NCBI GenBank assembly: GCA_965644315.1
Contig: CBFFRQ010000030.1
Location: forward strand, 186,001 to 250,000
Direction of reading: 5' to 3'
DNA: 64,000 bases
Source: Caecitellus pseudoparvulus
Taxonomy: Eukaryota > Bigyra: Bicosoecida
A program made the translations under genes and the position numbers. Numbering within the stretch: the first letter of the stretch is position 1; every line of letters begins with the position of its first letter. The notes beneath the pieces are model-generated. The model saw only the letters and a program-made list of their open reading frames with translations, was not told the origin of the DNA and did not search any database. This document shows positions 20,377 through 30,900 of the stretch, one piece after another.

Positions 20377-20724
20377 ATGAAGTGGCAGGGCAGCGTGCTG
20401 GACCACGTCTCGGCAGCACTTGGCGACGGGTGGAGGGGGGTGGACGCTCAGTGCGTGTGGGAGCGCGGCGCGCAGGTTGTGCTGTATGGTGGCATCAGCA
20501 CGCGCGCTGACCAGATGCAGACCCAAGGAGGGGAGGTGGATAGATCTGTGCACGAGACTGCGCTGACACGGCGAGGCCGCTGCGTTCTAACCCTGCTACA
20601 GACCTTCGTGGGAACCATCAGCTCCGAGGCGGGCGCCCAATCTGCGCCACGCCTGGCAGAGTCCGTGCTGGCCTTCGCAGACGCCGCGGTAGCCGGAGTC
20701 CTGCCTGAGTCGAGTCAGCTCTAG
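20377..20724 (+). CDS. hypothetical small protein (115 residues)
   Basis: Open frame from ATG at 20377 (MKWQGSVLDHVSAAL) to the stop at 20722. Composition is protein-like, and a good acceptor (CTGCTACAG at 20592-20600) lies inside, so it could instead be two exons or the last exon of a longer gene. The first residues resemble profilin (MSWQAYVDDHL), but none of the later profilin signatures follow. Not recognised; it lies 86 bp from the 3' end of the transposase gene. Confidence 0.25.
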   Translation: MKWQGSVLDHVSAALGDGWRGVDAQCVWERGAQVVLYGGISTRADQMQTQGGEVDRSVHETALTRRGRCVLTLLQTFVGTISSEAGAQSAPRLAESVLAFADAAVAGVLPESSQL

Positions 20725-20810
20725 GCCGACTCAAGGGCCCTGACGCTGGTGAAGGCATTAAGGCGAGACATGCAGCGCGGAGAGGAAGCTGCGGTGAGCC
20801 GCTTGCCCCC

Positions 20811-23800
20811 TCAGGCTTTGTGCCGTCGCCACCTGAGGGATTTATACACAGCCTGGGGCACGTCACGCGGTGGTGGGCCGGGGTCCGGCTGTGCGGCAAC
20901 GGCGGCTTCCCCAGCCGCCCTGCCGGCACTAATCGCAGACGACGAGGGCCCCTCAGCGTGTTGGTTGCGCTGCTTGCCAGAGGGGCCGGCGCGCAGCCAG
21001 TGGCGGGTGGGACCCCCACTTGCCGCGCTCAGTGCGGCCATGTGCTGGGCGACGTGGGTGCACGCCCGGCCTACGAAGCACGACCCGTTCACGATGCGCC
21101 AGTCTTGGGCCCCGGATGGGGGGGACTCCACGCGGTGCCAGCCACTGACACCGTCGAAGGAGGTGTCCACTGTGCGGCACAGGAACCACACGTGGCGTGG
21201 GTCGGGCACGTCTTTGGGCCGGAGGTGGGGACACAGGCACAGCGCCACGTCCAGCAACTCCCGCTGCATGCTGGGGCATGGCGCCCCTGCCTCGTGCTCT
21301 GGCAGGACAAGGTTGTCCACGTAGGCCGGCAGCTGGACGGCGTTGGTGATGCCGGAGGAGAAAGTGAGGCGCACCTTGTCGCACTGCGCCAACTGCCACA
21401 GCGGCACGTCGTCCGGCATGTCCTCCTGGCGCAACGTCCACCCGGAGCCGGTTTCGCGCAGACCCAGCCAGGTTTGGATGGCCTCCTTGCACGGGTGCTC
21501 GGAGATGTCTGGGGCCCGGCCGATGCGGCTCTTGATGGGCACACACACCGTCGGCCAGGCCATGCCGTCAGGGTTCACCGGCACCAGGAGGTCGCCGCCT
21601 TCCTGCCGAGCGAGGGCTGCCCACCCATCTGGTGAGGCCTTGAAGCCGGCCAACGGCGGCCATGGCGCGGCTTTCAGGGACGCCACCACAGTGGCACGCT
21701 TCAGCACCCGGAGACTGGCCCCCCCCACGCCCAGATTCGTGGATCGGTGGAGACGGTTCACAACGGTGTGAAACGTCTCCCCGATGTCGGTGTCCACGGC
21801 CTCAAGGCTGCCAAACCACCACATGCACCACCCCATGTGCGTGATGGCATGGGCCTTGGGGTACGTGACGTCGGCCGCGTCGCGGTCGGCGGAGGCCAGG
21901 CAGGCCTCCACCAACTGGAAGGAGACCATGGCTCGGGCGCACCACTGCGCCAAGCGGCATGGGTCTCCAGCTCCAGCCACGGCCCGGCCGTACACCAGGT
22001 GCACCAGCACCTCCAGCATACCGCAAGCCGCCTGTAGGGCATTCAGCACCTGCGGCTGCCCGACGACTTGATCATCCCTGCCAACGAGGAGCGGCAGCCA
22101 GGGCAGCGTGGCCAGCCGCTCCTCGGCAGTCAGCTTGGAAGGCCCTGAGAACAGGGCCCCTGACAGGCCTTCGCGAAGGCCCATGACCCGCACGCCGTCC
22201 ACGTTGTGGGGTGTGCACGCAGCGGCTCGGGCTTCGAAGGTTGCCTTCCGACTCTTCTGGGTGCCAACCCCGCGGGCCTCCCAGCCTCGCCGGAAGAGGC
22301 CCCAGACCTTTTCCCCGGTCACGGCAGAGGCCATGACGTGGGTACGGTCTGTGGGCCGAGCCGCGTAGGGGGAGCCTCCCGGGAACAACGCACTGTACCT
22401 TTCACAAGCACACACGTGCTGGGGGTACTTGCGCTGGTTCAGCACGGCCTTCACGCTGTCTGGCAAGCCCATCCCTTCCTCGTGGGCTTTCTTTGCTGCG
22501 TCAAGGGCGTCTTGGTGTTCCCGGGGTGGCCGGTGGGTGCAGCTCGTCAGGCAGGCGACGCATGGGGGGATGGCGAAGTCGGGCGTCTTGGGCAAGCCGG
22601 TGGCAGGGTCTTGCTTCGGAGGGGGGGGGCACGAACAGTGGGTGCTGTGGAACTGCTTGAGGTTCAGGAGCACCCAAGCCTCCTTGAAGTCCAGTGACAG
22701 GACGGCGATGAAGACCCGCACCTTGCAGTGGTACACGGTGCGGCCGCCTCGCTGTCTGTGAACAGTGCTCACCCCCAGCGCCGTCAGGCGAGCTGCTGCC
22801 TCTGCATCCTCGGTGGACGCCCAGAAAGCCCCGGCAGCGTTTCCCTCCTGGATGGGCTTGAGGAGGAGCTCCTCAAACTCGGCCTGCTTCGCCAGGTGGC
22901 GCTGCAGGCCGCCGTCGCCAACCGTGTCGGACAGGTCGGCGTCCCCTGACAGCAGGCCCACCAGCGTCGACGAGCATGTGCTCCTGGTATGAGCCGTGCC
23001 GACGCAGAGTGGGCCTATGGACAGGGGGCGCACCATGGTCTTGGAGCGCCCGTCCAGCACGGCGTCATCCAGGAAGACGCGGATGGGCATGGGCAGGGCG
23101 TGGTCGGCCAGCGCCTCCCTCCAGCACACCCGCATGCACTCGCCGGATGCAAAGCCGGAGTACGTGCGGGTGCTCGGTTCCGTGCCACCCGCGCTGGTGG
23201 GCGCCTGCAGGCCTGCCCCTGCCTTCCACGTCGTGCCAGGGAGGCGTGTCAGGGTGGCCCCTGGGCAGTTGCGTTCGAAGTGATCATATGCCAGCTCGTC
23301 TGCCTGCTGAAACAAGGAAATGCTCGTCACCGCCTCTGCACGGGTGCTGGGGACCTGCACGGCAGGCACGTGCATGGGGTCTGGGACAGTGCCCGCCCCC
23401 CGCACAGGCATCATGGTCGACACATCGTGCCGCTTGGCCATGTCCTGCAGCACTGCCTTGATGTCGAGACTGGCCACCACCGACTTGCCGGCGCAGGATG
23501 TCACCGTCCTGTCGCTGGCCCCCTTCAGGAGCGGGTACCGAGTCAGTTGCTTCTGCTGCTTGTCCAGCTCCTTCGCTGGGGGGCGAGGCATGTGGGCCAT
23601 GACCACCTTCAGGGTGCGCCACGGGGCCTTGGTCTGCAGGAGCACAGCCACAAACCAGGCCCAGTCATACGCTCGGACTGCGTGGATCCCCGCGCCACTG
23701 CACGACGTGTTCAGCATGACCTTGAGCGCATGGAGGTTTGGGGTGTCTGGGAAGTCGGTGGGGGGCGCTGGCTCCTCGGCAGGTTCGCATGCCTCCCCGC

Positions 23801-24278
23801 TGGGGCCGGTCTGTGGCGGGCCGGGGGCAGCAGCAGCTGCGGGAGCGTACGGCTCAGAGGCAAAGAAGCTGTCTTCGAACTCGCCATCGCCGGCTCCTGC
23901 CCCAAGGTCAGCGCCGTCCAGGGCTGCCGCTGGTGTCGGCGTGGCAGCCCCGAAGGGTACTCCGGCGCCGGCGCCTGCGTTGGCGCCAGGGGCCGCGTGA
24001 AGCTCTGAAAACTGCTGGGGGTTGGCGTGCTCAAGTGCATCTTGCTGTGATGCGACTGCATCTCGGGGGGATGCTGCGTGGCTGCACCGTGGAGCCTTGG
24101 AAGTGTAGCGAATGTCACGGGCGCGAAGCCGATGAGACTTCTTCACGCTGCGGTGGAGCCCAGTGCCAACGGTGTGGGGGTTCTTCTTGCAGAAACGCAA
24201 GTGATGCAAAACATTAGTGCTGCAAGAGAAGGTCTTCTGGCAGTACGGGCAGATGGCGACCTCATCATGCGAGGCCAT
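20811..24278 (-). CDS. zinc-finger transposase, Plavaka/KDZ-like
   Basis: 1155 residues without a stop or intron. The N-terminus (residues ~11-31) is a zinc finger with CPYCQKTF spaced before a histidine, LRFC and H, as expected for a transposase DNA-binding domain. Around residue 400 the segment PIRVFLDDAVLDGRSKTMV followed by LSIGPL resembles the Plavaka segment in which a catalytic Asp precedes PVYLTIGNI. Around residues 806-836, YPKAHAITHMGW followed by FGSLEAVDTDIGETFH parallels the Plavaka motif PKxHxLSHY...FGTTDNYNTExTERLH, which carries the last acidic residue of the RNase H-type catalytic triad. Cys-rich segments lie in the middle of the protein (HCSCPPPPK, CVACLTSC). The ATG at 24278 has context GCCATGGCC. 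It is a transposase of the Plavaka/KDZ group or a close relative; assignment rests on remembered motifs. Confidence 0.65.
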   Translation of the reverse strand: MASHDEVAICPYCQKTFSCSTNVLHHLRFCKKNPHTVGTGLHRSVKKSHRLRARDIRYTSKAPRCSHAASPRDAVASQQDALEHANPQQFSELHAAPGANAGAGAGVPFGAATPTPAAALDGADLGAGAGDGEFEDSFFASEPYAPAAAAAPGPPQTGPSGEACEPAEEPAPPTDFPDTPNLHALKVMLNTSCSGAGIHAVRAYDWAWFVAVLLQTKAPWRTLKVVMAHMPRPPAKELDKQQKQLTRYPLLKGASDRTVTSCAGKSVVASLDIKAVLQDMAKRHDVSTMMPVRGAGTVPDPMHVPAVQVPSTRAEAVTSISLFQQADELAYDHFERNCPGATLTRLPGTTWKAGAGLQAPTSAGGTEPSTRTYSGFASGECMRVCWREALADHALPMPIRVFLDDAVLDGRSKTMVRPLSIGPLCVGTAHTRSTCSSTLVGLLSGDADLSDTVGDGGLQRHLAKQAEFEELLLKPIQEGNAAGAFWASTEDAEAAARLTALGVSTVHRQRGGRTVYHCKVRVFIAVLSLDFKEAWVLLNLKQFHSTHCSCPPPPKQDPATGLPKTPDFAIPPCVACLTSCTHRPPREHQDALDAAKKAHEEGMGLPDSVKAVLNQRKYPQHVCACERYSALFPGGSPYAARPTDRTHVMASAVTGEKVWGLFRRGWEARGVGTQKSRKATFEARAAACTPHNVDGVRVMGLREGLSGALFSGPSKLTAEERLATLPWLPLLVGRDDQVVGQPQVLNALQAACGMLEVLVHLVYGRAVAGAGDPCRLAQWCARAMVSFQLVEACLASADRDAADVTYPKAHAITHMGWCMWWFGSLEAVDTDIGETFHTVVNRLHRSTNLGVGGASLRVLKRATVVASLKAAPWPPLAGFKASPDGWAALARQEGGDLLVPVNPDGMAWPTVCVPIKSRIGRAPDISEHPCKEAIQTWLGLRETGSGWTLRQEDMPDDVPLWQLAQCDKVRLTFSSGITNAVQLPAYVDNLVLPEHEAGAPCPSMQRELLDVALCLCPHLRPKDVPDPRHVWFLCRTVDTSFDGVSGWHRVESPPSGAQDWRIVNGSCFVGRACTHVAQHMAALSAASGGPTRHWLRAGPSGKQRNQHAEGPSSSAISAGRAAGEAAVAAQPDPGPPPRDVPQAVYKSLRWRRHKA

Positions 24279-24440
24279 GTCTGCTCAAACTGCGCAGGCA
24301 GAAGCAATTACCGCACTTGCAACGCCACCACAGTGGCGCAGTCTGCACCATTTGCCAAACCCAACACCTTTCATTTGAGCAAATATTGTTGCTTTGCATT
24401 TTTGTTGTGGCTAGATCCCTGGTGCAACCCCGCTTCCCTC
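24279..24440. promoter_or_regulatory. divergent promoter inside the transposon
   Basis: 162 bases separate the transposase ATG (minus) and the partner ATG (plus). The stretch is AT-richer than its surroundings, with TTTGAGCAAATATTGTTGC near 24375. Both transposon genes are probably driven from here. Confidence 0.45.
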
Positions 24441-26242
24441 ATGAGCGCCGCTCCCTCAGGGGGACACCTGCCCCCTGCCGACGCAGCCAGTGCGCCGAGC
24501 GCCCTCCCTGCTCTAAAGCACAAGGCCGCCATGACGAAAGTGAGGCGATTTGCAGAGGAAAGGCTAGGAGGGACACATGTCGAGGGGCAAGGAAGCCACG
24601 GCCTCGACAGTGGGACCTTGAGCCGTGAGTTTGTTGTGGCAAGTTTTTCCTCAAACACGCCACGCCAACACGCCTGTGCCTGCGCCGACCCCTCAGGCAC
24701 GGACTTTCTGCGGGCAAGCTTTGCAGCATTGATGCAAACACTTGAAGGACAATCTGAGCAGCCGTCAGATGGTGCAGGTACGCCCAGCTGCACGTGCTGA
24801 AGGCGCAGCGCCTGGCCTGCGCATGCACTGGTTGGCTCCGCTCCTGCGCAGGCGAGGCGCCCGCCACCCCTGGAAGCCAGGATGTGCATGATGGGATCCA
24901 TCTCCCAGAGCTGCAAAAACTTACCAGCAGCTCCGATGCGCGTGCCAGGCGCAGGTTGTTGAGAGGGCTTGCCATCCACATGGAGGTGGTGGAGGAGATC
25001 GTGGCAGCTCAGGCCGCCACCATCGCGCAACTTGTGCGCCAAGTACAAGCCCTCTCAGCCCCAGTGCAGGTCAGCACAGCCCAGAGAAGCAAGCCCCAGG
25101 ACTGCCCACTGGTGGCATTTGGTGAAGAAGAGGGTGACCCCGCGGCCGCCTTTCGCCGACTGTGGACCAGGGCCGTCTTGGAGGGGGGTGTGGGTGTCTT
25201 TGGGGGCGGGACCTTGGATGCCGTCAAGGCCATGGTGGAGCGCCAGGAGAGTGGCCTGCCAGACTGGATGGGCGCCCTTGGCTTGGAGGCCCCCTTGCAG
25301 GGGGTCTACGAGGGGGAGCACTCCGCGGTGTGGGCGGCCGTGCAAGCTGCCGTCGCCAGCGTCAAGGAGGGCATGGGTGGGTACGCTGCGGGTCAAAAGC
25401 GCATGCGAGCGCGTGTTCGGAAGTTCATGGACAATGCGACGGGGATTGTGGGCATTCAGAAGGAGATCGGCGGAGAGGCAGTGAGCAGGTCAGCCGCCGG
25501 CCGCCGAGAGATTGACCACCGCATCCAAGTGCTGAAAGGGAACACTGAGGAGGAGGACTGGATTGCATGGTACAAGCCAAAGAACGGTCGCGTTGGGAAG
25601 GAGTCCTTCGCCAAGGCGGACATCGAGGCGCTGCACGCTGCCAACTTCGCCGCCATCGGCGTGCTGGGGAACGGCCAGGACCCCCCTCTGCTCGAGGACC
25701 TGCTGCTGGCCTCACTGCGGGACGCTGCCAGCGGCACCAGGGAGTCCAAGACGGACAAGCTGTACAGCTTCGTGCAGGTGGGGTACAACGCCGCCGTGGG
25801 GCCCAACCCCCGGGACTCAGGGTGGGGCGACCTCACCCCGCCTGACCTCTCCAAGGAGCGCTTCCACACCCTGTCGTGGGCGCACCTGCAGCTGCTCTTG
25901 CCGTTCATTGCGCTCGCGTGGCTGGACGCCCGGCGCGAGTCGCTGCGGGATGGCCGCCTGGAGTGGGTGCTCAGTCGCATGACGACCTTGGACTCGGCGG
26001 CGGACCACGCGGCGTTGATGGCGCGCCTGGAAGCTGAAGCTGCACCACAGCAAGCCCCCAGCGCTGACGCACATGGGCCGGCAAGTGGCCGCTCCATGGG
26101 CGGGGGCGTGCGCTGCCGAGAGGGAACGGGTCTGGAGGACCCACGCCGCACCAGCGAGCCCCGGAGCAGCAGCGAAAGCGGGAGCCCAGGGAACAGCTCG
26201 AGCTCCTGTGAGAGCACCGGGACCTCGTTTTGGGATCATTGA
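24441..26242 (+). CDS. transposon partner protein, unknown function
   Basis: Exon 1 runs 24441-24777 and exon 2 starts at 24852, joined through a 74-nt intron (GTACGC...GCGCAG) in phase 1. The product begins MSAAPSGGHLPPADA and continues for about 575 residues. It has a predicted coiled coil (HMEVVEEIVAAQAATIAQL), a helical core with MRARVRKFMDN, IGGEAVSRSAAGRREIDHR and WIAWYKPKNGR, and a Ser-rich tail. I recognise no domain. It is conserved-looking, has no stops, and is arranged head-to-head with the transposase, which suggests it belongs to the same element. Read without further splicing it stops at 26242. A donor GTGCGC at 26108 and the cassette of splice signals downstream make a longer product possible. 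Confidence 0.5.
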
Positions 26243-27385
26243 CAAGCACCCACACGTGAGTGGCGGGGTGTGGAGGTGTTGCACTGACTCATCAAGCATG
26301 GGCTCATGTGCTCAGTGACGTGTACGGGCGCCCTCAATGCAGGAGCAGCGCCGCCGCTTGTCCATGCCACGGTCTGGCGTCTGTGGGCCCACCGACCCAA
26401 GACGTTGGCGGTGCCCCGGGCGCAGAGCCAGTGGCACTCCGTCACACCTGCGCAAATCAAACTCACCCTCCCATCCTACCCCCCTAACCCTTTCGCAGAT
26501 CTCTTGCTACCTGTGCGTCGTAGTGCGCCGCAGGTGAGTGTGTACAGGCGCTGGCGTGCCTGGGACCGTGCCTGCACACCATCACCTTGCCATATTCCGC
26601 AGGCACTTGCCACGCCCTCCATTCCTCTTGAATCCGCGCGCGCGCCCCAATCCACCCTCGTCCACAGGTATGCGTGTATTGAATATTGCTTTGAAGAGAG
26701 CGAAACGGGGAAGGGCGCCGCCACATTCGCTGCGCGGGCCGGTGAGTGAGTGACCCGGCGCTGTAACGCCAGTGCCAACGCACACTCTGACAGGGAGCCC
26801 CCGCTCGGCCCTGCGCCCACCCCTGCACTGTACAGACCCACATAAAGCATATCAACCATCAAAGGTGAGTGTGCGGGTGCTCACAGCGCTCGTGCACCGC
26901 CCACGCCTGCACCCGTACAGGCGTTTCCTCCTGCGCAGAGCCTCTGCAACGCCATCACGCAGCCCGCCCCCCCCCTTCCTCCACAGGGAGCGCCAGGACG
27001 CATGTTCCCACTGGATGACTTCCCGGACCAATCAGGTGAGCCCTTGCGGGACGTGCTGGCCCCCGCAATGGCGTCTTCGCAGTGCCTGTGCCGCCAGCGC
27101 AGCGTGCGTGGGCACGCACGCGAGGCGCAGGCGGCCCAGGCCAATGGCTGCATGGCGCGGCCCCGCAGGGGCCACGGGCGCACTGTACAATGCAATGAGC
27201 ATCACACAGGGCCTGCATTTCGGCGCGCGGAGCCCAATTCAGCGGGCAGGGGGGCCGGCTGCCAGGGGGCGCCGCGGGCGAGGGCAGCCCCCATCAACCG
27301 CGCCTTGGTTCGTGCACGTATCGCTAGCCTGCCCCCCATCAACGAAGGAACCCCCGCGTGGTTCCCACCCCGCAGGGATCAGTGA
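26108..27385 (+). other. possible 3' exon cassette of the partner gene
   Basis: Strong donors GTGAGT/GTGAGC occur at 26256, 26533, 26742, 26865 and 27036, each preceded by an open segment and followed by CAG acceptors (for example 26340-26342, 26600-26602, 26791-26793, 26983-26985, 27080-27082). One chain keeps an open frame from exon 2 (spliced 26107 to 26190) through these segments to a stop near 27385, with a basic, Cys-containing C-terminus (HWMTSRTNQCLCRQR). Two of the implied introns would be 47-52 nt, shorter than usual, so the exact exons are unsure. A second chain in a shifted frame is also open, so frame alone does not prove it. Confidence 0.3.
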
Positions 27386-27909
27386 CGGCCGCGAGCGCCC
27401 CCTTAGCGCTCATGTTGAAGGACCCAACGCAAATTCTTCTTCTGCCCCGATTCATGAGCACGTTGAACTTGTTTTGTGTTTTACTGGCCGAGACTCTAGG
27501 TACCCGTCTGCTCGCCGTGCATCGCTTGAGCGGTGTGCCCACCAGAAGGAGAGGGCTGATGCGGAACGAGTTCAACCATCACAAGCAAGGTTGCTGTGCT
27601 GTCGCCTTGCCCAGGCCTGAGCTTCAGTGTCAGTGGAGACTTCCTGCTGTAGACACTGAGGTTGAACCTTCTTGACTCCTCATTCCAGACCTCGTCGTTT
27701 GACGCCGGATCTCAGCCATGTTGCAGGTTGCTGCGGCCCTCCAGCCACCTTGCACTAGCACCGCACGTTCCTCGCATGGGCGAGGGTCTGCACCTGCGTC
27801 GATCGTGAAAAGGTTCGATATTGCGATGATGACTTTTTGGGGCAATATCCTTGAACGTCATGCCGTTCTAGCCAAGACGGGCAGTCCACGACAGCGTGTA
27901 GCTGGCAGC
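27386..27909. other. intergenic before the RCC1 protein gene
   Basis: Contains an 8-bp perfect hairpin, TCAGTGTC/GACACTGA, at 27625-27660 with a 20-base loop, and AT-richer sequence around 27440-27490. It probably includes the right end of the transposon and the promoter of the next gene; an in-frame ATG at 27718 lies upstream of the preferred start. Confidence 0.35.
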
Positions 27910-30900
27910 ATGTGGTGCCTGGCTCTCTCCCTCACTTTCGCTTTGACAGGCTTTTGCCATGCAAGTGCCAGGCCATCGCTGATTGAGGTTGGAGAGGGAG
28001 GGTTTTATGGCAGGCATGTTCGTCGGCTCGCAGGTGCGGGGTCACATGGCTTCAATGTTTCTGCTGGGGCCTCTCACACATGTGCCTGGCTTCATGGCAA
28101 AGTGCGATGCTGGGGATACGGAAGTGATGGGCGGCTGGGGTACGGCAACACCAACAACATTGGTGATGATGAGCTCCCGTACACTGCAGGCACTGTGAAT
28201 CTGGGCGTTGGTATGACTGCCACACAGGCCTCAGCTGGGCACTATCACACTTGTGCTGTGTTGAGCAGCGGCGATGTGACGTGCTGGGGATTCGGAAATT
28301 ATGGGCGGCTGGGGTACGGCAACACGAACGACATTGGCGACGATGAGCTCCCGTACACTGCAGGTACTGTGGATCTGGGTGCTGGTGTCACTGCCACACA
28401 GGTGGCAGCAGGGACTCAGCACACTTGTGCTGTGTTGAGCAGCGGCGATGTGATGTGCTGGGGACAAGGAGGTAATGGGCGGCTGGGGTACGGCAACACG
28501 AACGACATTGGCGACGATGAGCTCCCGTACACTGCAGGCACTGTGAATCTGGGTGCTGGTGTGACAGTCACGCAGGTGGCAGTAGGGTACTTTCACACAT
28601 GTGCTTTGTTGAGCAGCGGCGATGTGATGTGCTGGGGAGGTGGAGACTATGGGCGGCTGGGGTACGGCAACACCGACAGCATTGGCGACGATGAGCACCC
28701 GTACACTGCGGGCAGTGTGAATCTGGGCGTTGGTGTGACTGCCACACAGGTGGCAGCAGACCGCTTTCACACTTGTGCTGTGTTGAGCAGCGGCGATGTG
28801 ATGTGCTGGGGCCGTGGAAATAATGGGCGGCTGGGGTACGGCAACACGAACGACATTGGCGACGATGAGCTCCCGTACACTGCAGGCAGTGTGAATCTGG
28901 GTGCTGGTGTCACAGTCACACAGGTGGCAGCGGGGTACTTTCACACTTGTGCTGTGTTGAGCAGCGGCGATGTGATGTGTTGGGGACCAGGAGACTATGG
29001 GCAGCTGGGGTACGGCAACACGAACGACATTGGCGACGATGAGCACCCGTACACTGCAGGCACTGTGAATGTGGGCGCTGGTGTCACAGTCACACAGGTG
29101 GCAGTAGGGGGCTATCACACATGTGCTGTGTTGGTCAGCGGCGATGTGATGTGCTGGGGAGATGGAAACGTTGGCAAGCTGGGTTATGGCAACACCAACC
29201 ACATTGGTGACAATGAGCTCCCGTACACTGCTGGTTCCGTGCCCCTTTTGCCACCTCCATCACCGTCACCGAGCGCAACGCCGACCAGCACTCCAAGTGG
29301 ATCAGTATCTCCGTCAGCACCACCCTCCCCGACTCAGACTTCATCCGTCTCCCCAACTGCCTCTCCCACTGCTTCTGTATCTCCCACTCCGACAGCATCA
29401 GTCACGGCATCGGCCACTGTGTCGCCATCGGTCTCGGGCACTGTGTCGCCGTCGGCCTCGGGCACTGTGACTCCGTCGGCATCGGCCACTGTGACTCCGT
29501 CGGCCTCGGGCACTGTGTCACCATCGGCCTCGGGCACTGTGTCGCCGTCGGCCTCGGGCACTGTGACTCCGTCGGCATCGGCCACTGTGTCGCCATCGGC
29601 CTCGGGCACTGTGTCGCCATCGGCCTCGGGCACTGTGTCGCCATCAGGCACTGTGTCGAGCTCGCCAACGCCAAGCACATCTGCCACAGCGACCACCGCT
29701 CCCTCTCCAAGCCAGTCAAGCACGACTCAGTCCACAGCCACACCCACCACATCTGCAGCTGCTACAAGCAGCGCTTCCCCAACTGCCCTGGCCAGCACCA
29801 GCACAGCACCATTGAATGGGCAGCTCCAGGGTGACACGATCTGGCACGCGCTGTTCCTGCCTCGGCAGCCTCCTCGTGTTGTGCTCCAAGACGCATCCAA
29901 CTCAAACGCAAGTATTCCCCTCACGCTGCGAATCGGGGCAACCTCAGCCCAATGGGCTGCTTTCCTTCGTCTGGTTGGAAGCGCGGCGATGGACCAGGCG
30001 TACCTCTCCTGCGACCCCGAAGCTCCAGTGTGTGCATCCTCAACGCCATCCGAGGTGCAGGCAGCACTGACCAGCATTGCGCCTGAGGCTCTCGCCTTGC
30101 TGCCGAGTGTTGCAGTGCAGCCAGGCGGCAGCGCAGGGCTGCTGAGCACGAACGGCGAGGTGCAAGAGGTCGCCTTGACAGCCGAGGTGTCGCTTCCAGC
30201 AGTGTTGGAGTCGCACGCCGTATCTGCCGTGTTCTCCTTCGCCCTCACGGTGTCAAGGGTGGGTGATGCGTCTGGGACTGAGCTTGACTCCATCCCCATC
30301 ACCATCGAAGTGCTGCTTCCCAAGCTCAGCGTGTCGCCTCAGTCCATCATTGAGTTCTTGCGCCCGAGCTCAGTTGTGCCTGGTGGCATGAGCACCATGA
30401 GCATCACAATGTCCAACACTGGCGCCAGGTCCGGCATGGTGCTTGCCTTACTTCCATATGATGTTTGCTGGCTCACGCTACCCGCAACTGCACAGCCGTG
30501 CAGCACTGCCAAACTCCAGCGCTTGCCTTCTTCCATGCAGTCTGGTCATGCTTGTGTGCAGGTTGCCGTTCCCGCCCACAGCACCAGCTCCTTGCGGCTG
30601 CAGGCGTTGGTGGCTGGGCTGCGAGCCGGGCTCCACTCAGCCACTGTGACCATCGCCATGGAGTCAGGTGGGGCGCCACCGGGCTGGGAGGTGACCCCTG
30701 TGCCTGTGCGACTGCTGGTATCGGCGGTGTCCATCTGCCCCAGCTCAGTGTCCATCCAGGGCTTGCGGGCTCCCCGGCTGGCGTCGTCCCAGCCCACAGT
30801 GTTTGCCCAAGGCATCGTGCACATGACGAACCTCGGCACTGGGTCCATGCGTGTGCAGCGAGCAGCCGTACTGGATGTGGACAGTGCCAGCCTTGCACCT

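Larger units (their letters stand above)
20811..27385. mobile_element. Plavaka/KDZ-like DNA transposon (approximate limits)
   Basis: An intact transposase gene and a divergently transcribed companion gene share a 162-bp intergenic region and together fill about 6.6 kb. Limits given are those of the coding parts. I looked for terminal inverted repeats and a target duplication near 20720-20810 and 27385-27700 and found none that I trust. The intact 1155-residue frame suggests a young copy. Confidence 0.55.

Noticed and set aside
20377-20724. profilin
   Set aside because: Only the first residues (MKWQ...DH) resemble profilin; the rest has none of its signatures.
20720-27700. terminal inverted repeats of the transposon
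   Set aside because: No matching termini or target duplications could be seen by eye; short matches such as CAGTG are too common to support a claim.
28231-29202. 323-codon antisense frame through the RCC1 repeats
   Set aside because: The 174-bp period is a multiple of three, so any stop-free antisense unit repeats into a long frame. The sense strand has the RCC1 motifs.
28066-29240. CRISPR-like array
   Set aside because: Repeats are in frame, 174 bp long and encode RCC1 blades in a eukaryotic gene.
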